DNA from: an uncultured beta proteobacterium
Lineage (GTDB): Bacteria > Pseudomonadota > Gammaproteobacteria > Burkholderiales > Rhodocyclaceae
Reading direction: 5' to 3'
Assembly: GCA_903886975.1 (NCBI GenBank)
Contig: CAISOB010000085.1
Span: 1 to 59,416 of the forward strand
Length of the DNA stretch: 59,416 bases
A program made the translations under genes and the position numbers. The notes under the pieces are model-generated. The model saw only the letters and a program-made list of their open reading frames with translations. It made no database searches and was not told the origin of the DNA. Of the stretch, positions 8,775 to 19,086 are shown in pieces (position 1 is the stretch's first letter; every line of letters begins with the position of its first letter).

Positions 8775-9311
8775 CTACTCCTTGCACTCCTTCTCATTCG
8801 GCAGTTCACCGGGCGCGCTGCGGCGTGGACGCCGGTGATCCGCATCGAGAAAGCGTGCGAGTTCATTCAATGCCTGCTCATACACCTGGCGCTTGAACTC
8901 GATGACCGCATCGAGCGAAACCCAGTAGTGATTCCAGCGCCAGGCATCAAACTCCGGATGATCGGAGGCGCGCAAGGACACGTCGCTGTCGCGACCGAGC
9001 AGACGCAGCAAAAACCAGATCTGTTTCTGCCCTTTATAACTGCCGCGCCATTCGCGTTTTACCCAGTGAATCGGCACCTCGTAACGCAACCAGTCCTTGG
9101 TTCTGCCAAGAATGCTGACATGCTCCGGGTGCAAGCCGATTTCCTCGTGGAGTTCCCGAAACATGGCTTGCTCCGGGGTTTCGCCCCGTTTGATGCCGCC
9201 TTGCGGAAACTGCCAGGAATGTTCACGTATTCGCTTGCCCCAAAAAACCTCGTTCTTCGCGTTACACAGAATGATGCCGACGTTCGGGCGATAGCCTTCA
9301 CGGTCGAGCAT
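8775..9311 (-). CDS. rppH: RNA pyrophosphohydrolase
   Basis: Nudix hydrolase that removes pyrophosphate from 5'-triphosphate mRNA ends and so starts 5'-end-dependent decay. 178 residues from the ATG at 9311 ([13 protein letters not shown], the usual N terminus; the frame is open further upstream to 9392). The Nudix box G-x5-E-x7-RE-x2-EE-x-G spans 38-60 and is complete. WQFPQGG and the later HWVKREWRG segment are RppH signatures. It is divergent from proS, as in many Betaproteobacteria. Confidence 0.95.
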   Translation of the reverse strand: MLDREGYRPNVGIILCNAKNEVFWGKRIREHSWQFPQGGIKRGETPEQAMFRELHEEIGLHPEHVSILGRTKDWLRYEVPIHWVKREWRGSYKGQKQIWFLLRLLGRDSDVSLRASDHPEFDAWRWNHYWVSLDAVIEFKRQVYEQALNELARFLDADHRRPRRSAPGELPNEKECKE

Positions 9312-9478
9312 TTCGAAATACCTGCAAATTTGTTGGTCAAGTGCATTCTTCCACATTTCAAATGGCTTTGAAAGCTCGCCATCGCGGTTCATGGATAAAC
9401 GCCGGAAAACGCAATGGGCGTCGCACTCGGGCTATCTGTCTTGTAAAATCCGGTTTTCACTTCGAGAAGTGTAATTTC

Positions 9479-11203
9479 ATGCGCACCTCGCAATTTTTTA
9501 TCTCGACGCTCAAGGAAGCGCCAGCCGACGCCGAGATCGTCAGCCACCAATTGATGCTGCGTGCCGGTTTGGTCAAGCGCCTGGCCGGCGGCATCTACAC
9601 CTGGATGCCGGTGGGACTGCGCGTGCTGCGCAAGGTTGAAGCCATCGTTCGCGAGGAAATGGATGCCGCCGGCGCGATCGAGCTGCTGATGCCGGCGGTG
9701 CAACCGGCCGAGTTGTGGCAGGAATCGGGGCGCTGGGAAAAATACGGCCCCGAGTTGCTGCGCCTCAAGGACCGGCATCAGCGCGATTTCGTCATCGGCC
9801 CGACGCACGAGGAAGTCATCACCGACGTCGTGCGCAGGGAAGTGAAGAGCTATCGCCAGCTGCCGCTGCATTTCTACCAGGTGCAAATGAAGTTTCGCGA
9901 CGAGATCCGGCCGCGTTTCGGCGTCATGCGCGGCCGCGAATTCCTGATGAAGGACGGCTATTCCTTCCACGTGAGTTTCGCCGATCTGCAGCGCGAGTAC
10001 GGCAATATGTTCGCTACTTACACGCGGATTTTCACCCGCCTCGGCCTGAAGTTCCGCGCCGTCGCCGCCGACACCGGCGCCATCGGCGGCACCGGCTCGC
10101 ACGAGTTTCACGTGCTGGCGGACTCGGGCGAGGACGCGCTGGCCTATTGCCCCGCTTCCGATTTCGCGGCCAATGTCGAATTGGCTGAAGCGCTGGCGCC
10201 GCCCTTCAGTCGTGCTGCCGCCAGCGCCACTCTGACCAAGGTGGCGACGCCGGGCAAGGTCAGGTGCGAGGACGTCGCCGAATTTCTCGGCCTGCCGATC
10301 ACGCAAATGGTCAAGGCAATTGCCGTGATGCGCGCCACGGACGACGCCGGCGCTTCGTCCTTCGCCCTGCTGCTCTTGCGCGGCGATCACGATCTCAACG
10401 AAGTGAAGGCGCAAAAGGCGATCGGCGAGTTCCGCTTCGCGCACGACGAAGAGATCGTTGCCGCGCTCGGCTGCAAACCCGGCTACATCGGCCCGGTGGG
10501 GACCGGCGATATCGCTGTCTTTGCTGACCGCAGCGTGGCGGTGATGAGCGATTTCGTCTGCGGCGCCAATGCCGAGGGATTTCACCTGACCGGCGTCAAT
10601 TTCGCTCGCGACCTGCCGGAGCCGGCTGCCGTTGCCGATATGCGCAACGTCGTCGCCGGCGATCCGTCGCCCGACGGCAAGGGAACGCTCGACGTGTGCC
10701 GCGGCATCGAAGTCGGGCACATTTTCCAGCTGCGCCGGAAATATTCGGAAGCGCTCAAGTGCACCTTCCTCGACGAGGGAGGCCATAGCCAGCCCATGGA
10801 AATGGGCTGCTATGGCATCGGCGTCTCGCGCATCGTCGGTGCGGCCATCGAACAGTGCCATGACGAGCGTGGCATCGTTTTCCCGGCGGCCATTGCGCCC
10901 TTCGCGGTGTGCATCGTGCCGATGGGCTACGCCAAGAGCGCAGCAGTCAAGGCGGCCGCCGACGCGCTTTACGCCGAACTCAAGGCGGCCGGCGTCGACG
11001 TCCTGCTCGACGATCGCAACGAGCGGCCGGGCGTGATGTTCGCCGAGATGGAATTGATCGGCATCCCGCATCGCGTCGTCGTCGGCGAGCGCGGCCTGGC
11101 GCAAGGCCAGCTCGAATACAAGGGCCGTACCGATGCGCAGGTGCAGATGGTTGCACTGACAGAGATTGGCGCCTTCCTGCGGAGCAAACTGTGCGGCGGC
11201 TGA
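9479..11203 (+). CDS. proS: Prolyl-tRNA synthetase
   Basis: Class II aminoacyl-tRNA synthetase charging tRNA-Pro. 574 residues from the ATG at 9479 ([19 protein letters not shown], the typical start; the open frame upstream to 9341 is not used). Motif 2 region GPTHEEVIT and the motif 3 arginine region [17 protein letters not shown] are present, and an INS editing domain (about 225-400) removes misacylated alanine. The C-terminal anticodon-binding domain ends at 11203, overlapping the next gene's GTG start. Confidence 0.97.
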   Translation: MRTSQFFISTLKEAPADAEIVSHQLMLRAGLVKRLAGGIYTWMPVGLRVLRKVEAIVREEMDAAGAIELLMPAVQPAELWQESGRWEKYGPELLRLKDRHQRDFVIGPTHEEVITDVVRREVKSYRQLPLHFYQVQMKFRDEIRPRFGVMRGREFLMKDGYSFHVSFADLQREYGNMFATYTRIFTRLGLKFRAVAADTGAIGGTGSHEFHVLADSGEDALAYCPASDFAANVELAEALAPPFSRAAASATLTKVATPGKVRCEDVAEFLGLPITQMVKAIAVMRATDDAGASSFALLLLRGDHDLNEVKAQKAIGEFRFAHDEEIVAALGCKPGYIGPVGTGDIAVFADRSVAVMSDFVCGANAEGFHLTGVNFARDLPEPAAVADMRNVVAGDPSPDGKGTLDVCRGIEVGHIFQLRRKYSEALKCTFLDEGGHSQPMEMGCYGIGVSRIVGAAIEQCHDERGIVFPAAIAPFAVCIVPMGYAKSAAVKAAADALYAELKAAGVDVLLDDRNERPGVMFAEMELIGIPHRVVVGERGLAQGQLEYKGRTDAQVQMVALTEIGAFLRSKLCGG

Positions 11204-11808
11204 CGCTGCTCCTGGCTCTTCTGATCCCGTTCGCCGCGTTCGCCGGCGCACAAGTATATGAACCGCTTTCAGCGAGTGTGCAGGCCGCGCTGTCGCATGC
11301 AATATCAGATCAGGCGCCGCCGAAGAGTTCGTTTCTTGACTCGATGGACGCCGTCGACTGGTTGAGCGAGATGTCGCTGCGCCTGCAAAAGCGCATCGCC
11401 GACCGGGAAAGCCGCCTCGAGCTTCTGCGCGCGGTCCATTACGAAGCGACGCGCGCCGGGCTAGATCCGCAACTCGTACTCGGCCTGATCCAGGTCGAGA
11501 GCGGTTTCAAGAAATATTCCGTGTCTGCGGCGGGCGCGCGCGGCTTCATGCAGGTCATGCCGTTCTGGATCAAGGTCATCGGCCGCAGCGAGGACAACCT
11601 CTTTCATCTGCGCACCAATCTGCGCTACGGCTGCACGATCTTGCGCTACTACCTCGATCTCGAGAAAGGCGACCTCTACCGCGCGCTCGGCCGCTACAAC
11701 GGCAGCCTCGGCCAGGCCGAATACCCGAACCTCGTCCGCGAGGCCTGGCAGAAGCGCTGGGCTTACAGCAGCAAGCGCGTCGCGGCAAGCACCACCCTGG
11801 GGCGCTAG
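11191..11808 (+). CDS. Soluble lytic murein transglycosylase (SLT domain), GTG start
   Basis: Cleaves the glycan strand of peptidoglycan to form 1,6-anhydro-MurNAc. The GTG at 11191 overlaps the proS end by 13 bp, is preceded by GGAG at good spacing, and gives a clean signal peptide ([19 protein letters not shown]), so the export form is 205 residues. The SLT domain spans about 80-190, with catalytic Glu at 103 (QVESGF) and the [10 protein letters not shown] motif. Coupling to proS suggests the enzyme is made constitutively. It converges with ffh with a 4-bp stop overlap. Confidence 0.9.
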   Translation: MRRLTLLLALLIPFAAFAGAQVYEPLSASVQAALSHAISDQAPPKSSFLDSMDAVDWLSEMSLRLQKRIADRESRLELLRAVHYEATRAGLDPQLVLGLIQVESGFKKYSVSAAGARGFMQVMPFWIKVIGRSEDNLFHLRTNLRYGCTILRYYLDLEKGDLYRALGRYNGSLGQAEYPNLVREAWQKRWAYSSKRVAASTTLGR

Positions 11809-13160
11809 CGCATTCCCGGCAGCATCCCTTTCATGCCGCGCATCAGCTTGGCCATGCCACCCTTGGAGAATTGCTTCATCATCTTTTGCGTCTGTTCGAA
11901 TTGCTTGAGCAGGCGATTCACCTCCTGCACTTGAACGCCCGCGCCCGCGGCGATGCGGCGCTTGCGTGAGGCCTTGAGCAGTTCGGGCTTGCTGCGCTCG
12001 GCCGGGGTCATCGAATTGATGATGCCCTCGATGCGGCCGATCGTCTTTTCCTCACCGCCCGCCGGCATGTGGCTTGCGGCCTGGGCAAACTGCGCCGGCA
12101 ATTTGTCCATCATCGACGAGATCCCGCCCATCTTGCGCATCTGGCCGATCTGCTCTTTGAAATCGGTTAGATCGAAACCCTTGCCCGACTTTATTTTCTT
12201 GGCGAACTCGACCGCCTGCTGCTCGTTGATCCCTTTCTTCGCGTCCTCGATCAGCGACAGCACGTCGCCCATGCCGAGGATGCGCGCAGCCATGCGCTCG
12301 GGATGAAAGGCCTCGAGACCGGACAACTTCTCGCCGACCCCGGCGTATTTGATCGGCCGGCCGGTCACATGGCGCACCGAGAGCGCCGCGCCGCCGCGCG
12401 CATCGCCGTCAAGCTTGGTGAGAATGACGCCGGTCAGCGGCAAGGCCTCGCTGAAGGCCTTGGCCGTGTTGATCGCGTCCTGGCCCTGCATGGCGTCGAC
12501 GACGAACAGGGTTTCGATCGGATTGACCGCCGCGTACAGCTCGGCGATCTCCTGCATCATCGCCGCATCGATCGACAAGCGCCCGGCGGTATCGACGAGC
12601 AATACGTCGTGGTAATGGCGCTTGGCCCAATCGACCGCGTTGCGGGCGATATCGACCGGTTTCTCGCTTGCGGCCGAGGGAAAGAAATCAACACCGGCCT
12701 GTTCGGCGACGGTTTTCAATTGCGCGATGGCCGCCGGCCGGTAGACGTCGCAGGAGACGACCAGCACTTTCTTTTTCTGCGTCTCGCGCAGCATCTTGGC
12801 GAGTTTGCCAACGGTGGTCGTCTTCCCCGCACCCTGCAGGCCGGCCATCAGCATGATCGCCGGCGGCTGGGTCGCCAGGTTGAGGCCGTTGTGCGCCGCG
12901 CCCATCAGGCGCGTGAGTTCCCGATGCACGACGCCGATCAGCGCCTGGCCCGGGCTCAAGGAGCCGATCACCTCTTCGCCGAGCGCTTTTTCCTTGACCG
13001 CGGCGATCAGCGCCTTGATGGCCGGCAGGGCGACGTCGGCCTCGAGTAAGGCGAGCCGCACCTCGCGCAAGGCCTCGGCGATATTTTCCTCGGTCAGCCG
13101 CGCCTCACCGCGCAGCGTTTTCATAACGCGGGCAAGGCGTTGGGTCAGGTTATCGAGCAT
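11805..13160 (-). CDS. ffh: Signal recognition particle protein Ffh
   Basis: SRP54 GTPase that binds signal sequences on nascent inner-membrane proteins together with 4.5S RNA. 451 residues: N domain (1-90), G domain with P-loop GLQGAGKT (107-114), VDTAGR and TKLDGDARGG motifs, and a methionine-rich M domain from about 300 ([24 protein letters not shown] tail). It is divergent from the CcsA/YpjD-like gene with only 30 bp between, a conserved pairing also seen in Enterobacteria. Confidence 0.97.
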   Translation of the reverse strand: MLDNLTQRLARVMKTLRGEARLTEENIAEALREVRLALLEADVALPAIKALIAAVKEKALGEEVIGSLSPGQALIGVVHRELTRLMGAAHNGLNLATQPPAIMLMAGLQGAGKTTTVGKLAKMLRETQKKKVLVVSCDVYRPAAIAQLKTVAEQAGVDFFPSAASEKPVDIARNAVDWAKRHYHDVLLVDTAGRLSIDAAMMQEIAELYAAVNPIETLFVVDAMQGQDAINTAKAFSEALPLTGVILTKLDGDARGGAALSVRHVTGRPIKYAGVGEKLSGLEAFHPERMAARILGMGDVLSLIEDAKKGINEQQAVEFAKKIKSGKGFDLTDFKEQIGQMRKMGGISSMMDKLPAQFAQAASHMPAGGEEKTIGRIEGIINSMTPAERSKPELLKASRKRRIAAGAGVQVQEVNRLLKQFEQTQKMMKQFSKGGMAKLMRGMKGMLPGMR

Positions 13161-13190
13161 TTGGCTTCCAGCTTGGTGTAGACTTCAAAA

Positions 13191-14030
13191 ATGTCGGATA
13201 TTCTACTGCAGCTTCTGCCTGCACTGGCTTCCTGCCTGCTTTATGCGGCGCTGGGATGGCATTTCTGGCGTACGCGCTGGCGCGAAACCGAGCACGGCAT
13301 CGACGCCTTACCGATGCAAAACTGGGAACGCGGGGCAATCGCCCTGGCCCTGGTGATTCAGGGAATCGGCCTGTACGACGGGCTGTTCGGCGCGAGCGGC
13401 ATGCGCTTCTCGTTCAGTTTCGCGCTATCGCTGATGCTCTGGCTGGCCGTCCTCATTTACTGGCTGGAAGGCTTTCGCTCGCCGATGGACGGCCTGCAAC
13501 CCATGGTTCTGCCGCTTGCGGCGCTGTGCGCCGTGCTGCCGCTCGTCTTCCCGCAGGTGCGCGTCATCGCGCACGCCGACGCTTGGGGTTTCAAATTGCA
13601 TTTCACGGCGGCGATGCTGGCCTACAGCCTGTTCACGCTGTCCGCCTTGCACGCCATACTCATGAGCCTTGCCGAACGCCGGCTGCACGACCGCAAGCGC
13701 AGCCGGTCGCTCGTCAGTTTTCCGCCGCTGCTGGCCATGGAGGCCCTGCTCTTTCGCATGATTGCCATTGCGTTCGTGCTGCTGACGGTGGCGCTGGCCA
13801 GCGGCATTCTGTTCTCCGAAGCGATCTTCAACCGAGCCCTGTTCTTCGAGCACAAGACCCTGTTTGCTTTTGCCTCGTGGGCCATCTTCGCGGCACTGCT
13901 GATCGGGCGCCATGTTTATGGCTGGCGCGGGCGCATCGCCCTGCGCTGGACCCTGGCCGGTTTTGTGCTGCTGCTTCTGGCTTATATTGGCAGCCGCTTT
14001 GTCTCCGAAGTCCTGCTTGGACGCATTTAG
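13191..14030 (+). CDS. CcsA/YpjD-like inner-membrane protein
   Basis: 279 residues with about eight hydrophobic helices, of the cytochrome c assembly (CcsA/HemX/YpjD) family. The family binds or handles heme in cytochrome maturation in some members; YpjD itself is uncharacterised. The segment HADAWGFKLHFTAAMLAY carries the conserved histidines between helices. The position beside ffh supports the YpjD assignment rather than a true CcsA, which would normally neighbour ResB. Confidence 0.85.
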   Translation: MSDILLQLLPALASCLLYAALGWHFWRTRWRETEHGIDALPMQNWERGAIALALVIQGIGLYDGLFGASGMRFSFSFALSLMLWLAVLIYWLEGFRSPMDGLQPMVLPLAALCAVLPLVFPQVRVIAHADAWGFKLHFTAAMLAYSLFTLSALHAILMSLAERRLHDRKRSRSLVSFPPLLAMEALLFRMIAIAFVLLTVALASGILFSEAIFNRALFFEHKTLFAFASWAIFAALLIGRHVYGWRGRIALRWTLAGFVLLLLAYIGSRFVSEVLLGRI

Positions 14031-14212
14031 CCCCGTGAACACACTCGCCGCCTCGACCAACTTCGGCGTCAATATCGCCGCCATTTCGGACCGGGATGCC
14101 GGCGAGCGCGTCTTTACAAATGCGCCGACTCAATGCATCATCGATCTGACATACTTTGCAGGATCGTCGCGGTCGTCATTCACTGGCTCACTCCAGTGTC
14201 ATATAGAGGATT

Positions 14213-15928
14213 ATGGCAGCCAATCCACAACAATCGTCGCTTAGCGGCCTCGCGCGCGCCCTCGTTCAGGCCGGCCGAATCAAGGAAGCGGAGGCGGAGC
14301 AATTGCTGTCGCAAGCGGCGGCGACCAAGACTACGTTCATTGAACAACTGGTCAGCACCCGCAAAGCCAGCTCGCGCGACGTCGCGCGCTTTGCCTCCGA
14401 CACCTTTGGCTATCCGCTGCTCGACCTGGCCGCATTTGGCGAGGAACACATTCAGAAAAACGCGATCGATCGCAAACTGATTGCCTCGCACCGCGTCATT
14501 CCCTTGCACAAGCGCGGCAACCGATTGTCCATCGCCATCGCCGACCCGACCAATCTGCGCGCGCTCGATGAGATTCGTTTCCAGACCGGCATGGCCGTCG
14601 ACCCGGTCATCGTCGACGAAAGCCTGCTTGCGCCGCTGGTGGCCAAGCTTTCGGAATCGACCGAGGATGCCCTCAAGAACCTGACCAGCGAGGACATCAA
14701 CCTCGAATTCGCCGATGAAGACGCCGCGGATAAGGCTGACGAAGCCTCGACCCTCGAAGTCGATGATGCGCCGGTAGTCCGGTTTATTCAGAAGATGCTG
14801 CTCGATGCGATCAACGACGGCGCATCGGATATCCACTTCGAACCTTACGAGAAAAGCTACCGAATCCGTTTCCGGACCGACGGCATTTTGCGCGAAGTCG
14901 CTTCGCCGCCCTTGGTCATCAAGGAAAAGATCGCCTCGCGCATCAAGGTCATTTCGCGCCTGAACATCGCCGAAAAGCGCGTGCCGCAGGACGGCCGCAT
15001 GCGGCTCGTGCTTTCCAAGAGCCGGGCGATCGATTTTCGCGTCAGCACGCTGCCGACCATGTACGGTGAAAAGATCGTCCTGCGTATTCTCGACCCGAGC
15101 AGCGCGACCCTGGGGATCGATATGCTCGGCTACGATCCCGATCAGAAAACCCTGTTGCTCGACGCCATCAGCCGCCCGTACGGCATGGTTCTGGTCACCG
15201 GTCCGACCGGATCGGGCAAGACCGTTTCGCTCTACACCTGTCTCAATATCCTGAATAAACCCGGAATCAACATCTCGACGGCGGAAGATCCGGCTGAAAT
15301 CGCCTTGCCGGGAATCAACCAGGTCAACATCGACGACCGCCAGGGATTGACCTTTCCAACGGCACTCAAAGCCTTCTTGCGCCAGGATCCGGACATCATC
15401 ATGGTCGGCGAAATCCGCGACCTGGAAACCGCCGAGATCGCCATCAAAGCCGCGCAGACTGGCCACATGGTACTGTCGACCCTGCACACCAACGACGCCC
15501 CGTCGACCCTGACCCGGTTGATGAACATGGGCGTTCCGACTTTCAACATCGCTTCGAGCATCCTGTTGATAACAGCCCAGCGCCTTGTACGCCGCCTATG
15601 CACCTGCAAGAAAACGATTGACGCACCGGTCGAGACACTGCTCAATGCTGGCTTTACCGAAGCCGACATCGACGGCAGCTGGATTCTCTACGGACCGGGC
15701 GAATGTGATCGCTGCAAGGGGTCTGGCTACAAGGGACGCGTCGGCCTTTATCAGGTGATGCCGGTGACCCGGGAAATTCAGCGGCTGATCATGGCCAACG
15801 GCAATGAGAATGACATTGCGGCGCAGGCCGAAAAGGAAGGCGTCAACGATTTGCGCCGATCCGGCCTGCTGAAGGTCAAACAGGGGCTGACCTCGCTTGA
15901 GGAAGTCCTCGGCAGCACCAACGTGTAA
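14213..15928 (+). CDS. pilB: Type IV pilus assembly ATPase PilB
   Basis: Cytoplasmic hexameric motor that drives pilus extension. 571 residues: N-terminal MshEN-type domain (about 50-145), middle N2D domain with the arginine-rich segment GASDIHFEPYEKSYRIRF, and C-terminal RecA-like ATPase. Walker A GPTGSGKT is at 330-337, followed by the Asp box, Walker B and His box (TGHMVLSTLHTND). A tetracysteine zinc motif (LCTC and CDRC) distinguishes PilB from PilT. ATG 14213 follows GAGGATT. First gene of pilB-pilC-pilD. Confidence 0.97.
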   Translation: MAANPQQSSLSGLARALVQAGRIKEAEAEQLLSQAAATKTTFIEQLVSTRKASSRDVARFASDTFGYPLLDLAAFGEEHIQKNAIDRKLIASHRVIPLHKRGNRLSIAIADPTNLRALDEIRFQTGMAVDPVIVDESLLAPLVAKLSESTEDALKNLTSEDINLEFADEDAADKADEASTLEVDDAPVVRFIQKMLLDAINDGASDIHFEPYEKSYRIRFRTDGILREVASPPLVIKEKIASRIKVISRLNIAEKRVPQDGRMRLVLSKSRAIDFRVSTLPTMYGEKIVLRILDPSSATLGIDMLGYDPDQKTLLLDAISRPYGMVLVTGPTGSGKTVSLYTCLNILNKPGINISTAEDPAEIALPGINQVNIDDRQGLTFPTALKAFLRQDPDIIMVGEIRDLETAEIAIKAAQTGHMVLSTLHTNDAPSTLTRLMNMGVPTFNIASSILLITAQRLVRRLCTCKKTIDAPVETLLNAGFTEADIDGSWILYGPGECDRCKGSGYKGRVGLYQVMPVTREIQRLIMANGNENDIAAQAEKEGVNDLRRSGLLKVKQGLTSLEEVLGSTNV

Positions 15929-15948
15929 GGAACAGGCAAGGGGACAGC

Positions 15949-17184
15949 ATGGCGACTGCAACAAAATCCGCAAAGCGTGCCCAGGAAATCAAAGAGTACA
16001 CTTTTCTCTGGGCCGGCAAGAACAAGGCCGGGAAAATCGTTCGCGGCGAGCAACGCGCGACGAGCGAAGCCGTCATCAATGCCACCCTCAGGCGCCAGGG
16101 CATCCTGGTCACCAAGATTTCGAAACAGAGCTTCCGCGGTGGCAGCAAGGTCACGGACAAGGATATCGCCTTGTTCACCCGCCAGCTCGCCACGATGATG
16201 AAAGCCGGCGTGCCCTTGTTGCAGACCTTCGACATCGTTGGCCGCGGCCACGACAATCCGGCGGTCGGTAAACTTCTACTCGACATCAAGTCCGATGTCG
16301 AAACCGGGAGTTCGCTGTCGCAAGCCTTCCGAAAGTTTCCGCTGTACTTCGACGCGCTCTATTGCAACCTGATCGCCGCCGGCGAACAGGCCGGCATTCT
16401 CGAAACTCTGCTCGACCGCCTGGCGACCTACAAGGAAAAAATGATCGCCATCAAGTCGAAGATCAAGTCCGCTTTGTTTTACCCCACGGCGATCATCGTC
16501 GTGGCCTTTGTCATCACGTCGATAATCATGATCTTCGTCATTCCGGCGTTCAAGGAAGTGTTCAAGAGCTTCGGCGCGGATCTGCCGGCGCCTACGATGT
16601 TTGTCATTGGCATATCCGATATTTTTATCGCTTACTGGTGGGCCATCTTTGGCGGCATAGGCGGCGCGATTTTTACGTTCTTCTATATGCTGAAGCGCTC
16701 GGAGGCGATGCAGATTGCCTTTGACCGCTTGTTCCTCCGCCTTCCTGTTTTCGGCCCGGTCATCCGCAAATCGGTGATCGCTCGCTGGACGCGCACGCTG
16801 GCGACCATGTTCGCCGCCGGTGTGCCGCTCGTCGAGTCGCTCGAATCGGTCGGCGGCGCTGCCGGCAACCACGTCTATAAAGTCGGTACCCGGCAAATCC
16901 AGAGCGAGGTCAGCACCGGCACCAGCCTCACCTCGGCGATGCAGAACAGCGAACTGTTCCCCAACATGGTCAATCAGATGGTGGCCATCGGAGAAGAATC
17001 CGGCGCCCTCGATTCGATGCTTGGCAAGGTCGCCGACTTCTTCGAACAGGAAGTGGACGATGCCGTCGAGGCCATCGCCAGCTTGATGGAACCGATGATC
17101 ATGGTCGTCCTCGGCGTGCTGATCGGTGGCATGGTTATCGCCATGTATCTGCCAATCTTCAAGCTCGGCGCGGTTGTCGGATGA
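15949..17184 (+). CDS. pilC: Type IV pilus inner-membrane platform protein PilC
   Basis: 411-residue polytopic protein that links the PilB/PilT motors to the growing pilus. Two homologous T2SSF domains (about 75-200 and 280-400) each have a helical cytoplasmic part, with transmembrane helices at about 178-200, 225-245 and 380-405. The motif FTRQLATMMKAGVPLLQ is typical. The start has an AAGGGG ribosome binding site; the stop overlaps the pilD ATG by 4 bp. Confidence 0.96.
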   Translation: MATATKSAKRAQEIKEYTFLWAGKNKAGKIVRGEQRATSEAVINATLRRQGILVTKISKQSFRGGSKVTDKDIALFTRQLATMMKAGVPLLQTFDIVGRGHDNPAVGKLLLDIKSDVETGSSLSQAFRKFPLYFDALYCNLIAAGEQAGILETLLDRLATYKEKMIAIKSKIKSALFYPTAIIVVAFVITSIIMIFVIPAFKEVFKSFGADLPAPTMFVIGISDIFIAYWWAIFGGIGGAIFTFFYMLKRSEAMQIAFDRLFLRLPVFGPVIRKSVIARWTRTLATMFAAGVPLVESLESVGGAAGNHVYKVGTRQIQSEVSTGTSLTSAMQNSELFPNMVNQMVAIGEESGALDSMLGKVADFFEQEVDDAVEAIASLMEPMIMVVLGVLIGGMVIAMYLPIFKLGAVVG

Positions 17185-18062
17185 TCAACGGCTGGCTCGC
17201 CAACTTTCTCGATCCGACCGTATTCACCGTTTCCTGTACTGTTCTCGGCCTGATCGTCGGCAGTTTCCTCAACGTCGTCGTCCACCGTTTGCCGATCATG
17301 ATGGAGCGCGACTGGCAGTGCCAGTGCGCGGAACTGCGTGGCGAAACGCCACCCGTCCAGGAAGCGCTCTCGCTGGCCGTGCCGCGTTCGCACTGCCCCG
17401 CCTGTGGACACCCGATCCGCGCGCTCGAGAATATCCCGGTAATCAGCTGGCTCGCCTTGCGCGGCAAGTGTTCAGCCTGCCACGCGGCGATCTCGCCGCG
17501 CTATCCGCTGATCGAAGCGCTGAGCGGTTTGCTCTGTACATTCGCGGCAGCCCATTTCGGCTACGGCTGGGCCGCCGCCGGCGCTATGCTGCTGATCTGG
17601 TCGCTGCTGGCGCTCTCCTTTATCGATTTCGACAAGCAGTTGCTGCCCGACTCGATCACGCTTCCACTGCTTTGGGTCGGCTTGCTGTTCAACCTTGATT
17701 GGAGCGGTGCCGGCGCTGGTACTTATACCGACCTTCGATCTGCCGTTATTGGCGCCATCGCCGGTTACCTCGCACTGTGGTCGGTCTACTGGGGCTTCAA
17801 ACTCGCCACCGGCAAGGAAGGCATGGGTTACGGCGATTTCAAGCTGCTCGCCGCGCTCGGCGCCTGGTTCGGCTGGCAAGTTCTGCCCTTGACGATTCTG
17901 CTCTCATCAGTGGTCGGCGCCGTAGCCGGAATCGCCCTGATCGTATTGGCGCGGCACGGTCGCAACGTGCCGATTCCTTTCGGCCCCTACCTGGCAGCCG
18001 CCGGAATGATCGCGCTTTTCTGGGGGCGGGAGCTGACACAAAATTACCTGCACCTCATCTAA
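17181..18062 (+). CDS. pilD: Type IV prepilin peptidase / N-methyltransferase PilD
   Basis: Integral membrane aspartic protease that removes the leader of prepilins and methylates the new N terminus. 293 residues. The zinc-binding cysteine pairs C72-x2-C75 and C97-x2-C100 are intact; the catalytic aspartates lie in FIDFDKQLLPD and the GxGD-type GMGYGDFKLL. Translation is coupled to pilC by ATGA overlap. The coaE-zapD-yacG genes that often follow pilD in Betaproteobacteria are not present here. Confidence 0.96.
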   Translation: MINGWLANFLDPTVFTVSCTVLGLIVGSFLNVVVHRLPIMMERDWQCQCAELRGETPPVQEALSLAVPRSHCPACGHPIRALENIPVISWLALRGKCSACHAAISPRYPLIEALSGLLCTFAAAHFGYGWAAAGAMLLIWSLLALSFIDFDKQLLPDSITLPLLWVGLLFNLDWSGAGAGTYTDLRSAVIGAIAGYLALWSVYWGFKLATGKEGMGYGDFKLLAALGAWFGWQVLPLTILLSSVVGAVAGIALIVLARHGRNVPIPFGPYLAAAGMIALFWGRELTQNYLHLI

Positions 18063-18107
18063 CGGCTTGAAAACAGGGCCATTGGCCTCATCTGAGAGGC
18101 AGCGGGG

Positions 18108-18138
18108 CTGACGAAAGCCGCCATCGTTCGGGTATAAT
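18108..18138 (+). promoter_or_regulatory. Promoter of fmdB-DUF502-aspS group
   Basis: TATAAT (18133-18138) preceded by CTGACG (18108-18113) with a long 19-nt spacer. The -10 box is perfect and the -35 box is fair. It is the only promoter-like signal in the 108-bp gap after pilD. Confidence 0.55.
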
Positions 18139-18170
18139 CCGTTTCTTTTGCAGTTCATTTAAGGTTTGCC

Positions 18171-18449
18171 ATGCCGATCTACGCCTATCGTTGCGAGTCT
18201 TGCGGTTTTGCGAAGGACCATTTGCAAAAACTGAGCGACCCGGTGTTGAGCATTTGTCCCGAATGCGGCAAGGTAGCCTACGCTAAGCAAGTCACTGCGG
18301 CCGGCTTTCAGCTCAAAGGCAATGGCTGGTACGCCACCGATTTCAAGGGCGGCGGCAAGCCGTCAGCCGAAAACAAGCCGAAGACTAAGGAATCCACCGC
18401 CCCCGCCTGTCAAGGTTGCCCCGGAGCAGAAGCGTGCGCGGGCAGCTGA
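18171..18449 (+). CDS. FmdB-family zinc ribbon protein
   Basis: 92-residue putative regulatory protein of the FmdB/CxxC_CxxC_SSSS type. The first 40 residues carry a zinc ribbon (YRCESC and CPECGK). The C terminus is a disordered Lys/Pro linker ending in a second cysteine cluster ([11 protein letters not shown]). The molecular function is unknown. The 3' end overlaps the GTG start of the DUF502 gene by 16 bp, so the pair is translationally coupled; the fmdB-DUF502-aspS order is widely conserved in Betaproteobacteria. Confidence 0.9.
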   Translation: MPIYAYRCESCGFAKDHLQKLSDPVLSICPECGKVAYAKQVTAAGFQLKGNGWYATDFKGGGKPSAENKPKTKESTAPACQGCPGAEACAGS

Positions 18450-19075
18450 TCAAGCGCTACTTCATCACCGGACTCTTGATCTGGGTACCGCTGGCGATCA
18501 CCGCCTGGGTGCTGGCACTCATCGCCAGCGTAGCCGACCAATCGCTGCGCTTGCTTCCCGAGACCCTGCGTCCGCATCAATTGCTCGGCTACGACATTCC
18601 GGGTGCCGGTGTCGTGCTGACCCTGCTGATCATTTTCGTCACCGGCGTGCTCGCCGCCAATTTCATCGGCCAGCGGCTGGTTGGCTGGTGGGAGCAACTG
18701 CTAGCCCGAATCCCGGTGGTCAATTCGATCTACCTCAGCGTCAAGCAGGTGTCGGATACACTGTTTTCCTCATCCGGCAACGCTTTTCGTAAAGCGCTGC
18801 TGATCCAATACCCGCGCCGGGGCTCGTGGACCATCGCATTTCTCACCGGTCGCCCGGGCGGCGACGTTGTCAATCATTTGCCCGGTGATCTTGTCAGCGT
18901 CTACGTCCCGACCACGCCGAATCCGACCTCGGGATTCTTCCTGATGTTGCCCCGAAGCGATGTCATCGAACTCGACATGGACGTCGACGAAGCGCTCAAA
19001 TACATCATCTCGATGGGTGTCGTCGCGCCGCCGGCGCGAACCCGTCTTGCCAAACCCAGCAACCCACCCTTGTAA
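18434..19075 (+). CDS. DUF502 inner-membrane protein
   Basis: 213-residue DUF502 protein of unknown function. Two N-terminal transmembrane helices (about 8-32 and 55-80) are followed by a soluble domain with the family motif [13 protein letters not shown] and [13 protein letters not shown]. The GTG at 18434 is chosen because GGAG precedes it by 8 nt; a TTG at 18416 in frame has no ribosome binding site. It ends 11 bp before aspS. Confidence 0.88.
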   Translation: MRGQLIKRYFITGLLIWVPLAITAWVLALIASVADQSLRLLPETLRPHQLLGYDIPGAGVVLTLLIIFVTGVLAANFIGQRLVGWWEQLLARIPVVNSIYLSVKQVSDTLFSSSGNAFRKALLIQYPRRGSWTIAFLTGRPGGDVVNHLPGDLVSVYVPTTPNPTSGFFLMLPRSDVIELDMDVDEALKYIISMGVVAPPARTRLAKPSNPPL

Positions 19076-19086
19076 CCGGAAACAGC

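Noticed and set aside
9389..11302. 637-residue open frame antisense to proS
   Set aside because: High-GC shadow frame over a clearly real proS; no ribosome binding site or family motifs, and third-position bias belongs to proS.
14130..14212. Sigma-54 promoter before pilB (TGACATACTTTGCA)
   Set aside because: The -24/-12 spacing is two bases too short and the GG of the -24 box is missing.
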